Below, piece after piece: positions 42,149-51,175 of a stretch of DNA of 64,000 nucleotides (the stretch's first letter is position 1; each line of letters begins with the position of its first letter). The stretch is from Promicromonospora iranensis (GTDB lineage Bacteria > Actinomycetota > Actinomycetes > Actinomycetales > Cellulomonadaceae): contig NZ_JAJQMN010000003.1 in NCBI RefSeq assembly GCF_028994775.1, positions 186,001 to 250,000 of the forward strand, in the 5' to 3' direction. Under the pieces are notes generated by a model. It saw only the letters and a program-made list of their open reading frames with translations. It searched no databases and was not told the origin of the DNA. Position numbers and translations under genes: made by a program.

Positions 42149-43165
42149 TCAGGCCTGCGCTTCCCGTTCCGCCCCCGGCCGGACCCAGCCGTTGAGCGCG
42201 GCGTGCCAGCCGAGCTGCACGCGGGTCTCCACCTCGGCGAGGTCCATGAGCGCCCGCACCCGGCGCTGCACGGTCCGCAGCGACGTCCCGAGCTGCTTGG
42301 CCACGGCCTGGTCCGTGAGGCCGGCGAGCATCAGACCGAGGACCCGAGCGTCGTCGTCGTCCACCTGGTGCGCGACGTCGCCGGTCAGGCCGGACGCGCC
42401 CAGGAGCAGCGGCGTCGCCCGCTCCCACACGTTCTCGAAGAGCGCGAGCAGCGCGTCGAGCAGGGTGCTCTCCCGCACCAGCAGCGCGCCGACGACGTCG
42501 CCGGACGACGTGAGCGGCATCAGGGCGAGCCGCTTGTCGATGACTATGAGCTTGAGCGGCACCCGCTGGGCGAACCGGACCTCCTCGCCCGCCTCGGTGG
42601 CCTGGACCGCCTCCTCGACCGTGACGGCCTGGCTCTCGAGCATGCCTCGCTCGACGACCACGCGGTACTGCACACCGCGAGCGACCGCCTGGTCCTCGGC
42701 GGAGTTCTCCTGGCTGGACGTGACGACCACCGGCGGGCGGACGAAGGCGTCCACGCACTCGCGCGCTCCGAGCTGAAGCTGCTCGAACCGCTGCCGGACG
42801 GCGTCCTCACCACGGATGACGTCGACGACGTCGGTGGGCCCGCGACCCGCCGCGGAGACCCGGTAGACCTCCTCGAGCCGGCTGAGCTCGACCTCCGCGT
42901 GCCGCACCTCGTCCTGCCGCCGGGCCAGCAGCGCACCGAGCGCGATGGCGGGCGGCGCCGCGGCGAACCGCCGCTCGTCGCCGGTGATCCGGGCGGCCAG
43001 GCCGTGCTCCTCGAGCCGGTGCAGCAGCCGGTGCGCGTCGCCGAGGGACGTCCCGAAGGTGCTCAGCGCCGCCGCGAGATCGGCGACCGAGGCGGAGGGC
43101 ATGGCGACGAGCTCGCTGTACGCGAGGGTCTCGTCAGGGGTCAGTCCGAGCACGTCGCCGAGCAT
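42149..43165 (-). CDS. TrmB-like/LuxR-type regulator
   Basis: 338 aa. N-terminal TrmB-like winged helix (LTPDETLAYSELVAMPSASVADLAAAL), middle PLD-like or helical region, and C-terminal LuxR HTH (LAGLTDQAVAKQLGTSLRTVQRRV). This architecture is common in actinobacteria beside secreted S8 peptidases. ATG 43165 has GGAGGAG upstream. It is divergent from the second subtilase, its likely target. Confidence 0.88.
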   Translation of the reverse strand: MLGDVLGLTPDETLAYSELVAMPSASVADLAAALSTFGTSLGDAHRLLHRLEEHGLAARITGDERRFAAAPPAIALGALLARRQDEVRHAEVELSRLEEVYRVSAAGRGPTDVVDVIRGEDAVRQRFEQLQLGARECVDAFVRPPVVVTSSQENSAEDQAVARGVQYRVVVERGMLESQAVTVEEAVQATEAGEEVRFAQRVPLKLIVIDKRLALMPLTSSGDVVGALLVRESTLLDALLALFENVWERATPLLLGASGLTGDVAHQVDDDDARVLGLMLAGLTDQAVAKQLGTSLRTVQRRVRALMDLAEVETRVQLGWHAALNGWVRPGAEREAQA

Positions 43166-43227
43166 GGCACTCCTCCGTCACGTTGATCAGCGCCCCACTC
43201 TGGCGGAGTCGCGCCATGCCGTAAAGC

Positions 43228-43251
43228 CGCCACGACCCGGCTCTTGTGGCG
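43228..43251. promoter_or_regulatory. Dyad between regulator and second subtilase
   Basis: CGCCAC (43228-43233) and GTGGCG (43246-43251), inverted with a 12-bp spacer, in the 115-bp divergent intergenic region. Weak operator candidate. Confidence 0.3.
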
Positions 43252-43280
43252 TGTCGCGGCCGCTGGGAGTGTCCACCACC

Positions 43281-46200
43281 ATGAGATCCCGAACCCGGCG
43301 CGCTCTTCCGGCCGCCACCAGAGCGGCCGCGGCAGTCACCGCGTCCGTCCTGGCGGCCGCCGTGGTCACCACCGCGCACGCGTCCACCGCCCCCGAGCCG
43401 TCACCCGGCTCCACCAGGGCCGGCTCCGACAGCACGGCGGCCGGCACCGCACCGCGCACGCCGGCCCTGGCCGACGGCCGGACCACCGTCACGCTCGTGA
43501 CCGGCGACGTCGTCGACGTCCGCACCACCGACGCCGGCGCGCTCACCATCGGCGTCGAGCCGGCCGACGGCGGTGCCGTCCGGACCCAGCAGGTCGGCGA
43601 CCACTTCTACGTGCTCCCCGACGCGGCGCTGCCGTACCTGGCGGCCGGCACGCTCGACCGCCGGCTGTTCGACGTCACGGCACTCCTGGAGCTGCGGTAC
43701 GACGACGAGACCGCGGACGCCACGCCCCTCATCGTGGAGCGCACCGGGGCCCGCAGCCGGGCCGCCGCGCTCCCCGGCGCCACGCGGACGCTCGACCTGC
43801 CGAGCATCGACGCCGATGCGATCGCCGCGGACAAGGCGGAGGCCTCTGACTTCTGGTCGGCGGTCGCGCGCCCGGCCGACGGGGCGACCGACCGGGCGGC
43901 CGACCGGGGCGCGCGGGGCTCGGGCGACGCGGGGACGTTCGGCGCCGGCATCGAGAAGATCTGGCTCGACGGCAAGGCCGAGGCCACCCTCGACCGCAGC
44001 ACCGCACAGATCGGTGCGCCCGAGGCATGGGCGGCCGGCCTGGACGGTACGGGCGCCACGGTCGCCGTGCTCGACACGGGTATCGACGCCACGCACCCGG
44101 ACGTGGCCGACACCATCGCGGGGAGCAGGTCGTTCGTCCCCGGTGAGGACGCCACCACCGACACGCAGGGGCACGGCACCCACGTCGCCTCCACGGTGCT
44201 CGGCTCGGGCGCCGCGAGCGACGGCAGCCACCGGGGCGTCGCTCCGGGCGCCGACCTGCTGGTCGGCAAGGTGCTCGACGAGGGCGGCTACGGCCAGGAC
44301 TCCTGGATCATCGCGGGCATGGAGTGGGGCGCCGCGAACGCGGACATCGTCTCGATGAGCCTCGGCGACGCCGGCCTCAACGACGGCACGGATCCCATGG
44401 CGCAGGCCCTGAACGTGCTGAGCGCGGAGACGGGCGCGCTGTTCGTCGTCGCGGCGGGGAACAGCTACGCGGAGGGCTCGCTCGGCAGCCCCGGCACCGC
44501 AGACGCCGCCCTCACGGTCGGCGCGGTGGACGACGGCGACGTGCGCGCCGACTTCTCCAGCTACGGGCCGCGCCAGGGCGACCATGCGATCAAGCCCGAC
44601 CTCACCGCACCCGGCGTCGGCATCACCGCCGCCCGGTCGCAGCAGGCGGGCGGGGACGGCTGGTACGTCTCGATGAACGGCACCTCGATGGCCACGCCGC
44701 ACGTCGCGGGGGCGGCGGCCATCCTCAAGGGCGCCCACCCGGAGCTCACCGGCGAGCAGCTGAAGACGGCCCTGGTCTCCTCGGCCGCCGACATCGACGC
44801 CCCGGCGTACGAGGTCGGTACGGGCCGCCTGGACGTCCCCGGATCGCTCGACGGCGTGGACGGTTCGGGGGACGGTTTCCTCGGGTTCTACGGCTGGCCG
44901 CACGACGGCGACGAGCCCGCCACCAGCACGGTCACCTACACCAACGGCACGGACGCCGACGTCACGCTCGCGCTCAGCACCGACGTCGTCGGGCCCGACG
45001 GCGCGGCGAGCGACCTCGTCATCCTGTCGGCCGACGACGTGGTGGTCCCCGCCGGCGGTACCGCCGACGTCACGATCAGCGCAGACGCCGACGACGCCGC
45101 GCTGCCCGGCAAGTACAGCGGCGCCGTCGTCGCGACGGACGCGTCCGGTGACATCACCGTCCGCACGTCGACCGCGCTGGTCAAGGAGGAGGAGCGGTAC
45201 GGCCTCGACATCACGGCGCTCGACCGCTCCGGCGAGCCCGCGAGCGGGTGGGTGGACTTCTACCGCTACGGCGACCAGTTCGTCAGCACCCTGCCGATCG
45301 ACCCGACCACCGGGGAGGTCGACACGCAGCGCCTGCTGCCGGGCGTCTACTCCGCCACGGCGTTCCTCGACGTCGAGGGCACGGAGGGCCCGGGCTCGAC
45401 CGGCATCGCGCTCGTCGGCGACCCGCAGGTCGTGGTCGACGACGCGGACCAGTCGCTCGTGCTCGACGCGAGCGAGGCGGTCGAGCTGACCCTCGACACA
45501 CCGAGGGAGAGCGACGTCGCCCACCGGCGGTTCCAGTTCTTCAACGACTCCGGCATCGGCGGCCTGTACGCGACGTTCGGCGCCACCTACGCCGTACCCG
45601 CCGACGTCGACTCGTTCTACGCCGCGCCGACGGGTGCCGTCGACAGCGCCGAGTTCGACTTCGGCGTGCGGTGGCGGGCGGTCGAGCCGGCTCTGGACCT
45701 GACTGCCCGGAGCCCCCGGCCGGTCGCGATCGACCCGGTGTACCAGGCCGGGCCGGCCCGGCTCGACGGACCGGTCTCGCTGCGGGCCGTCGCGGCCGGC
45801 ACGGGGACGACCGCCGACTACGAGGACCTCGACGCCGAGGGCAGGGCGGTGCTCGTCACCCGGGACGACGCCGTACCCGCGCAGGAACGGGAGGCCGCGG
45901 CACAGGCGGCCGGTGCGGCGCTGCTCGTGGTCGTCAACGACCGTCCGGGACGGCTGGTCGAGCGCGTCACGCGCGACGACCTCCCCGTCGTCTCGGTGAC
46001 GCAGGCCGAGGGCGCGCAGCTCCTCCCGGCAGCGGCGCGGGGCCGGCTCACGCTGACCGGCACCGCCGAGGAGTTCCCGTCGTACCTGTACGACGTGTCG
46101 CGCAGCTGGCCCGGCGAGATCCCCGCGGACCTTGCGCTGGCGCCCACGGCCCGGCAGCTCGCGACGGTGCAGAGCCGCTTCCACGACACCGAGCGCCGGC

Positions 46201-47093
46201 TCGCCGTCGACGACCGTGCCGACTGCCGCGACTACCAGTGGCCGCCGTGCCTCAGCGTCCCGGCGCTCCAGGACACCGCGGCGGTGCGTACCGACTACGT
46301 CTCCACGTACGACGACGTCACCTGGTACGAGAACGTGGACCACGAGAGCGGCTGGGGACAGCGCGGTGTCCGGCAGGCGTACGAACCCCGGAGCACCACC
46401 GTGCGCGACTGGTTCGCACCGGTGACGGCGCCCCGGACCGGGGACGGTTTCTGGGGTCCGTGGCACAGCGGCGACTGGTTCGCGGTCAACGTGGCACCGG
46501 CGGGCGGTCAGGACGGCATCACCGGGTCCTTCCCGTGGGGCGAGACCCCGGTGACCTCACGTCTCTACCAGGGCGACACACTGGTGCGGGAGTCCGTCGG
46601 CCAGGCGGTCCAGACGACCGTGTCGGCGGCCGAGGGCCCGCAGCGGTACCGGTTCGAGATCGACACCGACGCGGCAGACGACCAGCACCGGTTCTCGACC
46701 AGTACCCGCACGTCCTGGACGTTCGTGGCCGACCAGGCCGACACCGAGGACACGGCGCTGCCGCTGGTCCAGCTCGACTACGACGTCGACACCGCGCTCG
46801 ACGGGACGGTGCGGGCGGGCGCCGTCGTCCCGTTCGCGGTGGTGCCCTACTCGGTGCCGGGTGCGCCGCGTGCGGGCACCGTCACCGGCGCGACGCTGGA
46901 CGTGAGCTACGACGGCGGCGCGACGTGGTCCGAGGCCAGGCTGCGTCAGGACGGCGACCGCTGGGTGACGCGCCTGCGGATCCCGGCGCGGGGTGCCGAG
47001 CTGGTCTCGCTGCGGGCGAGCGCCCAGGACGACGCCGGCAACGCCGTCACCCAGGAGATCGCCTCGGCGTTCGGCGTGTCCGGCAACCGCTAG
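43281..47093 (+). CDS. Large secreted S8 subtilase with PA domain
   Basis: 1270-aa secreted subtilase. Signal peptide about 1-38, prodomain to about 235, then S8 domain with Asp265 (VLDTGIDATHPD), His298 (GHGTH) and Ser469 (NGTSMATPH). A protease-associated-type insert (VLVTRDDAVPAQ to VVSVTQAEGAQLLPAA, about 855-925) lies in the long C-terminal part, which otherwise holds Ig-like and jelly-roll-like domains. This type is frequent in Streptomyces and relatives. The start ATG 43281 has GGGAG 12 bases upstream. Regulated probably by the divergent TrmB/LuxR-type protein. Confidence 0.9.
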   Translation: MRSRTRRALPAATRAAAAVTASVLAAAVVTTAHASTAPEPSPGSTRAGSDSTAAGTAPRTPALADGRTTVTLVTGDVVDVRTTDAGALTIGVEPADGGAVRTQQVGDHFYVLPDAALPYLAAGTLDRRLFDVTALLELRYDDETADATPLIVERTGARSRAAALPGATRTLDLPSIDADAIAADKAEASDFWSAVARPADGATDRAADRGARGSGDAGTFGAGIEKIWLDGKAEATLDRSTAQIGAPEAWAAGLDGTGATVAVLDTGIDATHPDVADTIAGSRSFVPGEDATTDTQGHGTHVASTVLGSGAASDGSHRGVAPGADLLVGKVLDEGGYGQDSWIIAGMEWGAANADIVSMSLGDAGLNDGTDPMAQALNVLSAETGALFVVAAGNSYAEGSLGSPGTADAALTVGAVDDGDVRADFSSYGPRQGDHAIKPDLTAPGVGITAARSQQAGGDGWYVSMNGTSMATPHVAGAAAILKGAHPELTGEQLKTALVSSAADIDAPAYEVGTGRLDVPGSLDGVDGSGDGFLGFYGWPHDGDEPATSTVTYTNGTDADVTLALSTDVVGPDGAASDLVILSADDVVVPAGGTADVTISADADDAALPGKYSGAVVATDASGDITVRTSTALVKEEERYGLDITALDRSGEPASGWVDFYRYGDQFVSTLPIDPTTGEVDTQRLLPGVYSATAFLDVEGTEGPGSTGIALVGDPQVVVDDADQSLVLDASEAVELTLDTPRESDVAHRRFQFFNDSGIGGLYATFGATYAVPADVDSFYAAPTGAVDSAEFDFGVRWRAVEPALDLTARSPRPVAIDPVYQAGPARLDGPVSLRAVAAGTGTTADYEDLDAEGRAVLVTRDDAVPAQEREAAAQAAGAALLVVVNDRPGRLVERVTRDDLPVVSVTQAEGAQLLPAAARGRLTLTGTAEEFPSYLYDVSRSWPGEIPADLALAPTARQLATVQSRFHDTERRLAVDDRADCRDYQWPPCLSVPALQDTAAVRTDYVSTYDDVTWYENVDHESGWGQRGVRQAYEPRSTTVRDWFAPVTAPRTGDGFWGPWHSGDWFAVNVAPAGGQDGITGSFPWGETPVTSRLYQGDTLVRESVGQAVQTTVSAAEGPQRYRFEIDTDAADDQHRFSTSTRTSWTFVADQADTEDTALPLVQLDYDVDTALDGTVRAGAVVPFAVVPYSVPGAPRAGTVTGATLDVSYDGGATWSEARLRQDGDRWVTRLRIPARGAELVSLRASAQDDAGNAVTQEIASAFGVSGNR

Positions 47094-47109
47094 TCACGCC
47101 CCAACCACC

Positions 47110-47163
47110 CTGGTGGTCGAGCTTGTCGAGACCTGGCGAGGTCTCGACAAGTTCGACCACCGG
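47110..47163. terminator. Bidirectional hairpin, TCGACAAG-type palindrome
   Basis: 24-base arms at 47110-47133 and 47140-47163 pair with two mismatches around a 6-base loop. The core GGTCTCGACAAG / CTTGTCGAGACC resembles a palindrome common between Micrococcales genes, from memory. It separates convergent genes. The 135 bp beyond it show nothing recognisable. Confidence 0.7.
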
Positions 47164-47299
47164 TGGGGCGACCCAGGCGACAGGGTGGTACCCGGCGGTG
47201 CCAGTATCGGCGGGGCGCTCCCGCCCCTCGTGACCGGAGCGTTCGGCGCGCAGCCGCGCATCGACCTCGGCCGCGGACCGTGCCTGCAAAACGGTGTGA

Positions 47300-47605
47300 T
47301 CAGGCGACGATGTAACGGGTGTCACCGATAGTGACCTCGACACTCAGCGTGCCGCCCAGGGCTTGGGCATAACGGCGCAGTGTGTCCAGACGGGTCGACT
47401 CCGCTCCGCCCGACTCGATCTGTGAAACCCGGTTCTGCCCAACGTGCATCCGTTCGGCGAGCTCCGCCTGCGTCAGTTCCTGCTGGGTACGCAGCTCTCG
47501 CAGCTGCCAGGCTCGCTGACGGGCCAGCAGCCGCTCCTCAGCGGCAGCAACCTTCTCCGGATCGACCGGGCGGGCCCGGTCAAGGTCGTCGAGACTCCTG
47601 GTCAT
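47300..47605 (-). CDS. XRE antitoxin (HigA-like)
   Basis: 101-aa protein with a helical N-terminal extension and a Cro/C1-type HTH (LTQAELAERMHVGQNRVSQIESGG). It is the second gene of a toxin-first pair: its ATG at 47605 overlaps the toxin stop. HigA-type antitoxins neutralise the toxin and repress the operon. Confidence 0.88.
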   Translation of the reverse strand: MTRSLDDLDRARPVDPEKVAAAEERLLARQRAWQLRELRTQQELTQAELAERMHVGQNRVSQIESGGAESTRLDTLRRYAQALGGTLSVEVTIGDTRYIVA

Positions 47606-47994
47606 CGCTCCCCTCCTGTTCCTGCTCCGCCGTCGTCAAGCTTCTTCGTCAGCGCCTTGAGGTGGCTGTCGTAGCGATCGTCGGCCAACGGGATCGCCGA
47701 TCTGTACCAATCCTGCCACCGCCCGGCTTTGTCCCCGGCCACCAGAAGGATCGCAGAACGCGCTGGGTCGAACGCGAACAGCACTCGAAGTTCGCTCCGG
47801 CCCGCAGACCCGGGCCGCAACTCCTTCATGTTCTTGTGCCGGGATCCCGTCACGGAGTCGACCAAAGGGCGGCCCAACTGGGGACCTCGGTCACGCAGCA
47901 CGTTGATCGCAGCGCGAACTTGGACGAACGACTCCTCCTCCAGATCGGTCAGCCACACGAACACCGCCTCATCGAACTCAACATCCCAGGACAC
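47602..47994 (-). CDS. HigB/RelE-type toxin (Gp49 family)
   Basis: 130-aa protein of the phage-derived Gp49/HigB-like family: the core LRPGSAGRSELRVLFAFDPARSAILLVAGDK and WYRSAIPLADDRY are typical of the RelE-fold mRNA interferases that cut translated mRNA on the ribosome. GTG 47994 has no Shine-Dalgarno, and TAACCT ends six bases upstream. Toxin-first order with an overlapping antitoxin gene matches higBA operons. Confidence 0.87.
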   Translation of the reverse strand: MSWDVEFDEAVFVWLTDLEEESFVQVRAAINVLRDRGPQLGRPLVDSVTGSRHKNMKELRPGSAGRSELRVLFAFDPARSAILLVAGDKAGRWQDWYRSAIPLADDRYDSHLKALTKKLDDGGAGTGGER

Positions 47995-48011
47995 GATATC
48001 AGGTTATCGTG
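47992..48011 (-). promoter_or_regulatory. higBA-like operator overlapping a leaderless promoter
   Basis: CACGATA-tcaggt-TATCGTG is a perfect dyad covering the toxin GTG start and the TAACCT -10. Binding by the antitoxin would block transcription directly. Confidence 0.65.
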
Positions 48012-48048
48012 ATCTACTGATAGCTACCCGCGGAGCCAGCGGCTTGCA

Positions 48049-49335
48049 TCAGGCCTGCGTCGACTCCACCGGATCGGGCCGAACGCCCTCCACCTCAGGT
48101 GAGACGCGGCGTCCGAGCGCGAACGCCACCGCGGCGATCCCGAGGCAACCGGCCACCATCACGCCGATGAAACCACCGGCCCATCCACGCTCCAGCAGCA
48201 GACCCGCGACCACCGGGCCTGCGATGGTGCCGCCCTGGAACGCGCCGGAGCTGATCGCGTTGTACCGGCCGCGCAGGTGCGCGGGCGCCATGTCGTTCGT
48301 CAGGGCCGGCAGCGCGGACTGCATGAGGGTCTCCCCCAGCCCGAAGAAGGCGTGGAACACCAGGACGATCACCACGGCCGCCATGCCACCGGGCACCATT
48401 CCCGCGACGCCCAGCAGCAGCCACGCCGCCACCCACACCACGGCCATCAACGCGAGCGCCCGCGTACGACGGCGTCCGCGCACCCGGTTCATCACCCAGA
48501 ACTGGAGCGCCACGATCACCACCGTGTTCACCACGAACGCGAAGCCGATGGTGCGGGTCGAGACCTCGGCCACCAGGCGTGCGAAGGCGGGGAACCCGCC
48601 CTCCATCTGCCCGTATCCCACGAACGCCGCAAGCAGCCCGAGCCCCGACAGCCAGAGCACCTCGGGCCGGCGCAGGATGCTCAGGTAGCCCTCTGCCGCG
48701 CCGCCGTCCTCGGCCGGCCGGTCGACGCGCCCGTGCAGGTGCCGCAGCGGCCCCATGAGCACGAAGACGGGGACCACGAACGTCGCCGCGTTGACGAGGA
48801 ACGCCATGACGAACGTGGCGGGCCGCTCGACGTCGACCACGAGGCCGCCCACGACGCCGCCGACTCCGACGCCCAGGTTGAGCAGCGCGAAGTTCACGCC
48901 GTAGTACCGCTGCCGCAGGTCACCCTCGACGACGGTGGCGACGATCGCGTTGACCGACGGCCAGCCGACGCCGAGCTGGACGCCGAACAGCGCGAGTCCC
49001 AGGGCGGCGACGGCGGGGACGGTGGCGAACGCGAGCACCGAGTAGCCGGCGACGGCGAAGAACAGCCCGGTGAGCATGACGCGCCGGGCGCCGTACCGGT
49101 CGACGAGCGCGCCTGCCGGCCCGGTGACGAGCAGGCCGACCACCGCGATCAGGCCCATGAGCGTGCCGGACAGGCCGAGAGAGAAGCCGCGCACCTCGTG
49201 CAGGTAGATGATCGTGAACGGGAGCGTCAGGCCGCGGCCGAAGAACTGCACCACCACGGTGGACAGGAGCCAGCGGCCGTCGCGGGGCAGCTCCGACCAG
49301 AATTCGAGCGCACCGGAGCGTGGGGAGGATGTCAC
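48049..49335 (-). CDS. MFS transporter (12 membrane segments)
   Basis: 428-aa major facilitator of the drug-antiporter type with 12 hydrophobic segments. Motif A is seen as GALVDRYGARRVML after segment 2 and TNDMAPAHLRGRYNAISS in the second half. GTG 49335 has GAGGATC upstream. No regulator is adjacent. Substrate unknown. Confidence 0.87.
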   Translation of the reverse strand: MTSSPRSGALEFWSELPRDGRWLLSTVVVQFFGRGLTLPFTIIYLHEVRGFSLGLSGTLMGLIAVVGLLVTGPAGALVDRYGARRVMLTGLFFAVAGYSVLAFATVPAVAALGLALFGVQLGVGWPSVNAIVATVVEGDLRQRYYGVNFALLNLGVGVGGVVGGLVVDVERPATFVMAFLVNAATFVVPVFVLMGPLRHLHGRVDRPAEDGGAAEGYLSILRRPEVLWLSGLGLLAAFVGYGQMEGGFPAFARLVAEVSTRTIGFAFVVNTVVIVALQFWVMNRVRGRRRTRALALMAVVWVAAWLLLGVAGMVPGGMAAVVIVLVFHAFFGLGETLMQSALPALTNDMAPAHLRGRYNAISSGAFQGGTIAGPVVAGLLLERGWAGGFIGVMVAGCLGIAAVAFALGRRVSPEVEGVRPDPVESTQA

Positions 49336-49432
49336 GGGCTGATCCTCGCTCGCGCCGTGGCCAGGCTGCTAGCGGATTTCGGACGCTGTGGCACGTGCGA
49401 CACCCCGTCGGCCGCCGTCGGGTGCGAGCCCT

Positions 49433-49972
49433 TCAGCCGTGCGCGAGCAGCTTCAGCGCGACGACGCCGACGGCGAGCGCGGCGAGCACGCCCAGAGCCA
49501 GGATCCGGGCGGGCCAGGGCAACGCGGAGCGACGGACGCCGAGCCAGGCGATGAGCACGAGCGACACGATCAGCGCGCCGACGCCGACCCGCAGCGCCGT
49601 CGTCACCTCCCACCACCCGAGGCCGGCGGCCAGCAGGGCGAGCAGCGGGATGACGAGAGTCGCGAGGGCGCCGCCACTCGTGCGTGTCATCGCACCCAGG
49701 TGGTTCCGGTCGGGAAAACCGCCGTGTGCCGCCAGGTGCGCGATGAGCTCGGCGAGCCAGGCTGCGGCGACCGTGCCGACGGCGGTGATCGTCAGTGACC
49801 CGGCGGCGACCCCGGCGGTGAGCCCGTGCGCATGGGCCAGCAGCGTGAGGATGACGGCGAGCGTGGCGAACGTGACGTAGACGCGTTCGCGGAGCCGCTC
49901 GGCGAACTCCTCCTTGTCGCCCTCGCTGTTGGTGGAGAGGGCGGGGCGCGCGGGACGGCGGGGCTGGCTCAT
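49433..49972 (-). CDS. Four-helix membrane protein, unknown function
   Basis: 179 aa with a charged N-terminal 30 residues and about five hydrophobic segments, ending KLLAHG. Resembles small actinobacterial integral membrane proteins annotated as hypothetical. ATG 49972 follows GAGGTC closely. Neighbours give no functional hint. Confidence 0.72.
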   Translation of the reverse strand: MSQPRRPARPALSTNSEGDKEEFAERLRERVYVTFATLAVILTLLAHAHGLTAGVAAGSLTITAVGTVAAAWLAELIAHLAAHGGFPDRNHLGAMTRTSGGALATLVIPLLALLAAGLGWWEVTTALRVGVGALIVSLVLIAWLGVRRSALPWPARILALGVLAALAVGVVALKLLAHG

Positions 49973-50044
49973 GACCTCATTGTGCTGCCGGCACGCGGGT
50001 GGCTCCGGAGCGCGGGCCGGGGATGACAGTACGAATTCCAGCTC

Positions 50045-50076
50045 TGTCACTCACGGTAGACATCGTCTACGCAGAG
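50045..50076. promoter_or_regulatory. Nested dyad GTAGAC-atc-GTCTAC
   Basis: Perfect inner dyad GTAGAC (50056-50061) / GTCTAC (50065-50070), inside outer GCTCTG/CAGAGC arms. It is 24 bp from the kinase-like gene's end and upstream of the membrane-protein gene, so it could be a terminator or an operator. Confidence 0.35.
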
Positions 50077-50099
50077 CAACACACTCCGTATTCGTAGAG

Positions 50100-50939
50100 T
50101 CACCGCGGCAGCCCGCGGGGCGGTTCCGCGTCACGCCACGCCTCCGCCAGTGCCTCGACCGACTGCCACCGCGCCTCCCGCACCGGCGCCATGGCCCGGG
50201 CGGCCACCTCGAACAGCGCGTCGGAACCTACCCAGGCCTCGCGTGACTTGGTCGCGTCGTCGCCCAGGAACGTATGTGCCAGCGCCCCGAGCGCGAAGAT
50301 GTTGGTGACCTCGTCGATGGGCGCGCCGAGCTGGTACTCCTCGGGCGACATGAACCGGGTCGAGCCCCACATCCGTCCCATCCGGTTGACCGCTGGGCCG
50401 CGTTCGTAGAGGTCGAGGTCGCACAGGACGACCCGCCCGCTGTTGGCGTCGAGCATCACCGAACCGTCGTACAGATCGATCGCCACCCAGCCGTGCCCTG
50501 CAGCGTGCACGTGGAAGTCGTAGATCTGCTGCACGGCAGCAGCCCGCGCCGTCAGTCCGAGGGACCGCACGACGTGCGACCGCTCGTACTGCCGACCGAC
50601 CGGCGTCGCGTCGGTCCAGTCGAACACGAGGGCGTGCCCGCCACCGACGTCGGCGGCCTCGCGCAGCGTCACCAGGGACGGGTGCGCGAGGGCACGGTAG
50701 ACCTCGGCCGAGCGGCGGAGGTTCGCCACCGCCGTCTCGGCGGCGCCGTCGTACCGCTCGGTCGGTGCGCCCGCGTACTTGACGAACACCCTGCCGGCGC
50801 GTCCGTCGACGCCGAAGCAGAGGTTGCCCGAGTCCTGCTGGTCGAGCACGGCGAACACGGTGCCCCAGCGCGCCAGGAAGGACAGGTCGTGCGGTGCGCG
50901 GAGACGCACGGGAATTCCGTCGAGCTCGGTCACGATCAC
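50100..50939 (-). CDS. Atypical protein-kinase-like protein
   Basis: 279 aa with a protein kinase-like fold. VFVKYAG holds the probable ATP Lys. The catalytic loop reads VAIDLYDGSVMLD where HRDLKPxN is usual, so the loop Asp remains but His, Arg and Asn do not. The metal motif is CDLDLY in place of DFG. SPEEYQLG matches the APE region, followed by NIFALGALAHTFL. It may be a weak kinase, an aminoglycoside-type phosphotransferase or a pseudokinase. GTG 50939 has TAGGCT seven bases upstream and no Shine-Dalgarno. Confidence 0.75.
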   Translation of the reverse strand: MIVTELDGIPVRLRAPHDLSFLARWGTVFAVLDQQDSGNLCFGVDGRAGRVFVKYAGAPTERYDGAAETAVANLRRSAEVYRALAHPSLVTLREAADVGGGHALVFDWTDATPVGRQYERSHVVRSLGLTARAAAVQQIYDFHVHAAGHGWVAIDLYDGSVMLDANSGRVVLCDLDLYERGPAVNRMGRMWGSTRFMSPEEYQLGAPIDEVTNIFALGALAHTFLGDDATKSREAWVGSDALFEVAARAMAPVREARWQSVEALAEAWRDAEPPRGLPR

Positions 50940-50952
50940 GCGTGGGAGCCTA
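50940..50952 (-). promoter_or_regulatory. Leaderless -10 of the kinase-like gene
   Basis: TAGGCT (50947-50952, minus strand), seven bases, then GTG 50939. Confidence 0.4.
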
Positions 50953-51071
50953 GGACCGGTCCGGCACCGGCGTCCCCCTCATTTGCGCACCCGCCCCCCG
51001 GCGGCTGACCGGTCCGCCCCACCCGCAGGGCGCGGATGCGTTTGCGTACGAGGCCGTCCAGCCTGTCATTT

Positions 51072-51090
51072 TCTTGCGTCTTAAGCAAGA
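51072..51090. promoter_or_regulatory. Operator candidate upstream of the TrxR-like gene
   Basis: TCTTGC-gtcttaa-GCAAGA is a perfect dyad about 86 bp before the start of the oxidoreductase gene, in an AT-richer patch. No regulator gene is adjacent, so the binding protein is unknown. Confidence 0.45.
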
Positions 51091-51175
51091 CCGCATGTCT
51101 GTGCCGCAACACCAGGCTAACGTCGTCCGTGTCCGGCCCTCGACCTCCGGGCCGCTACGGAAGGAAACGACACCC

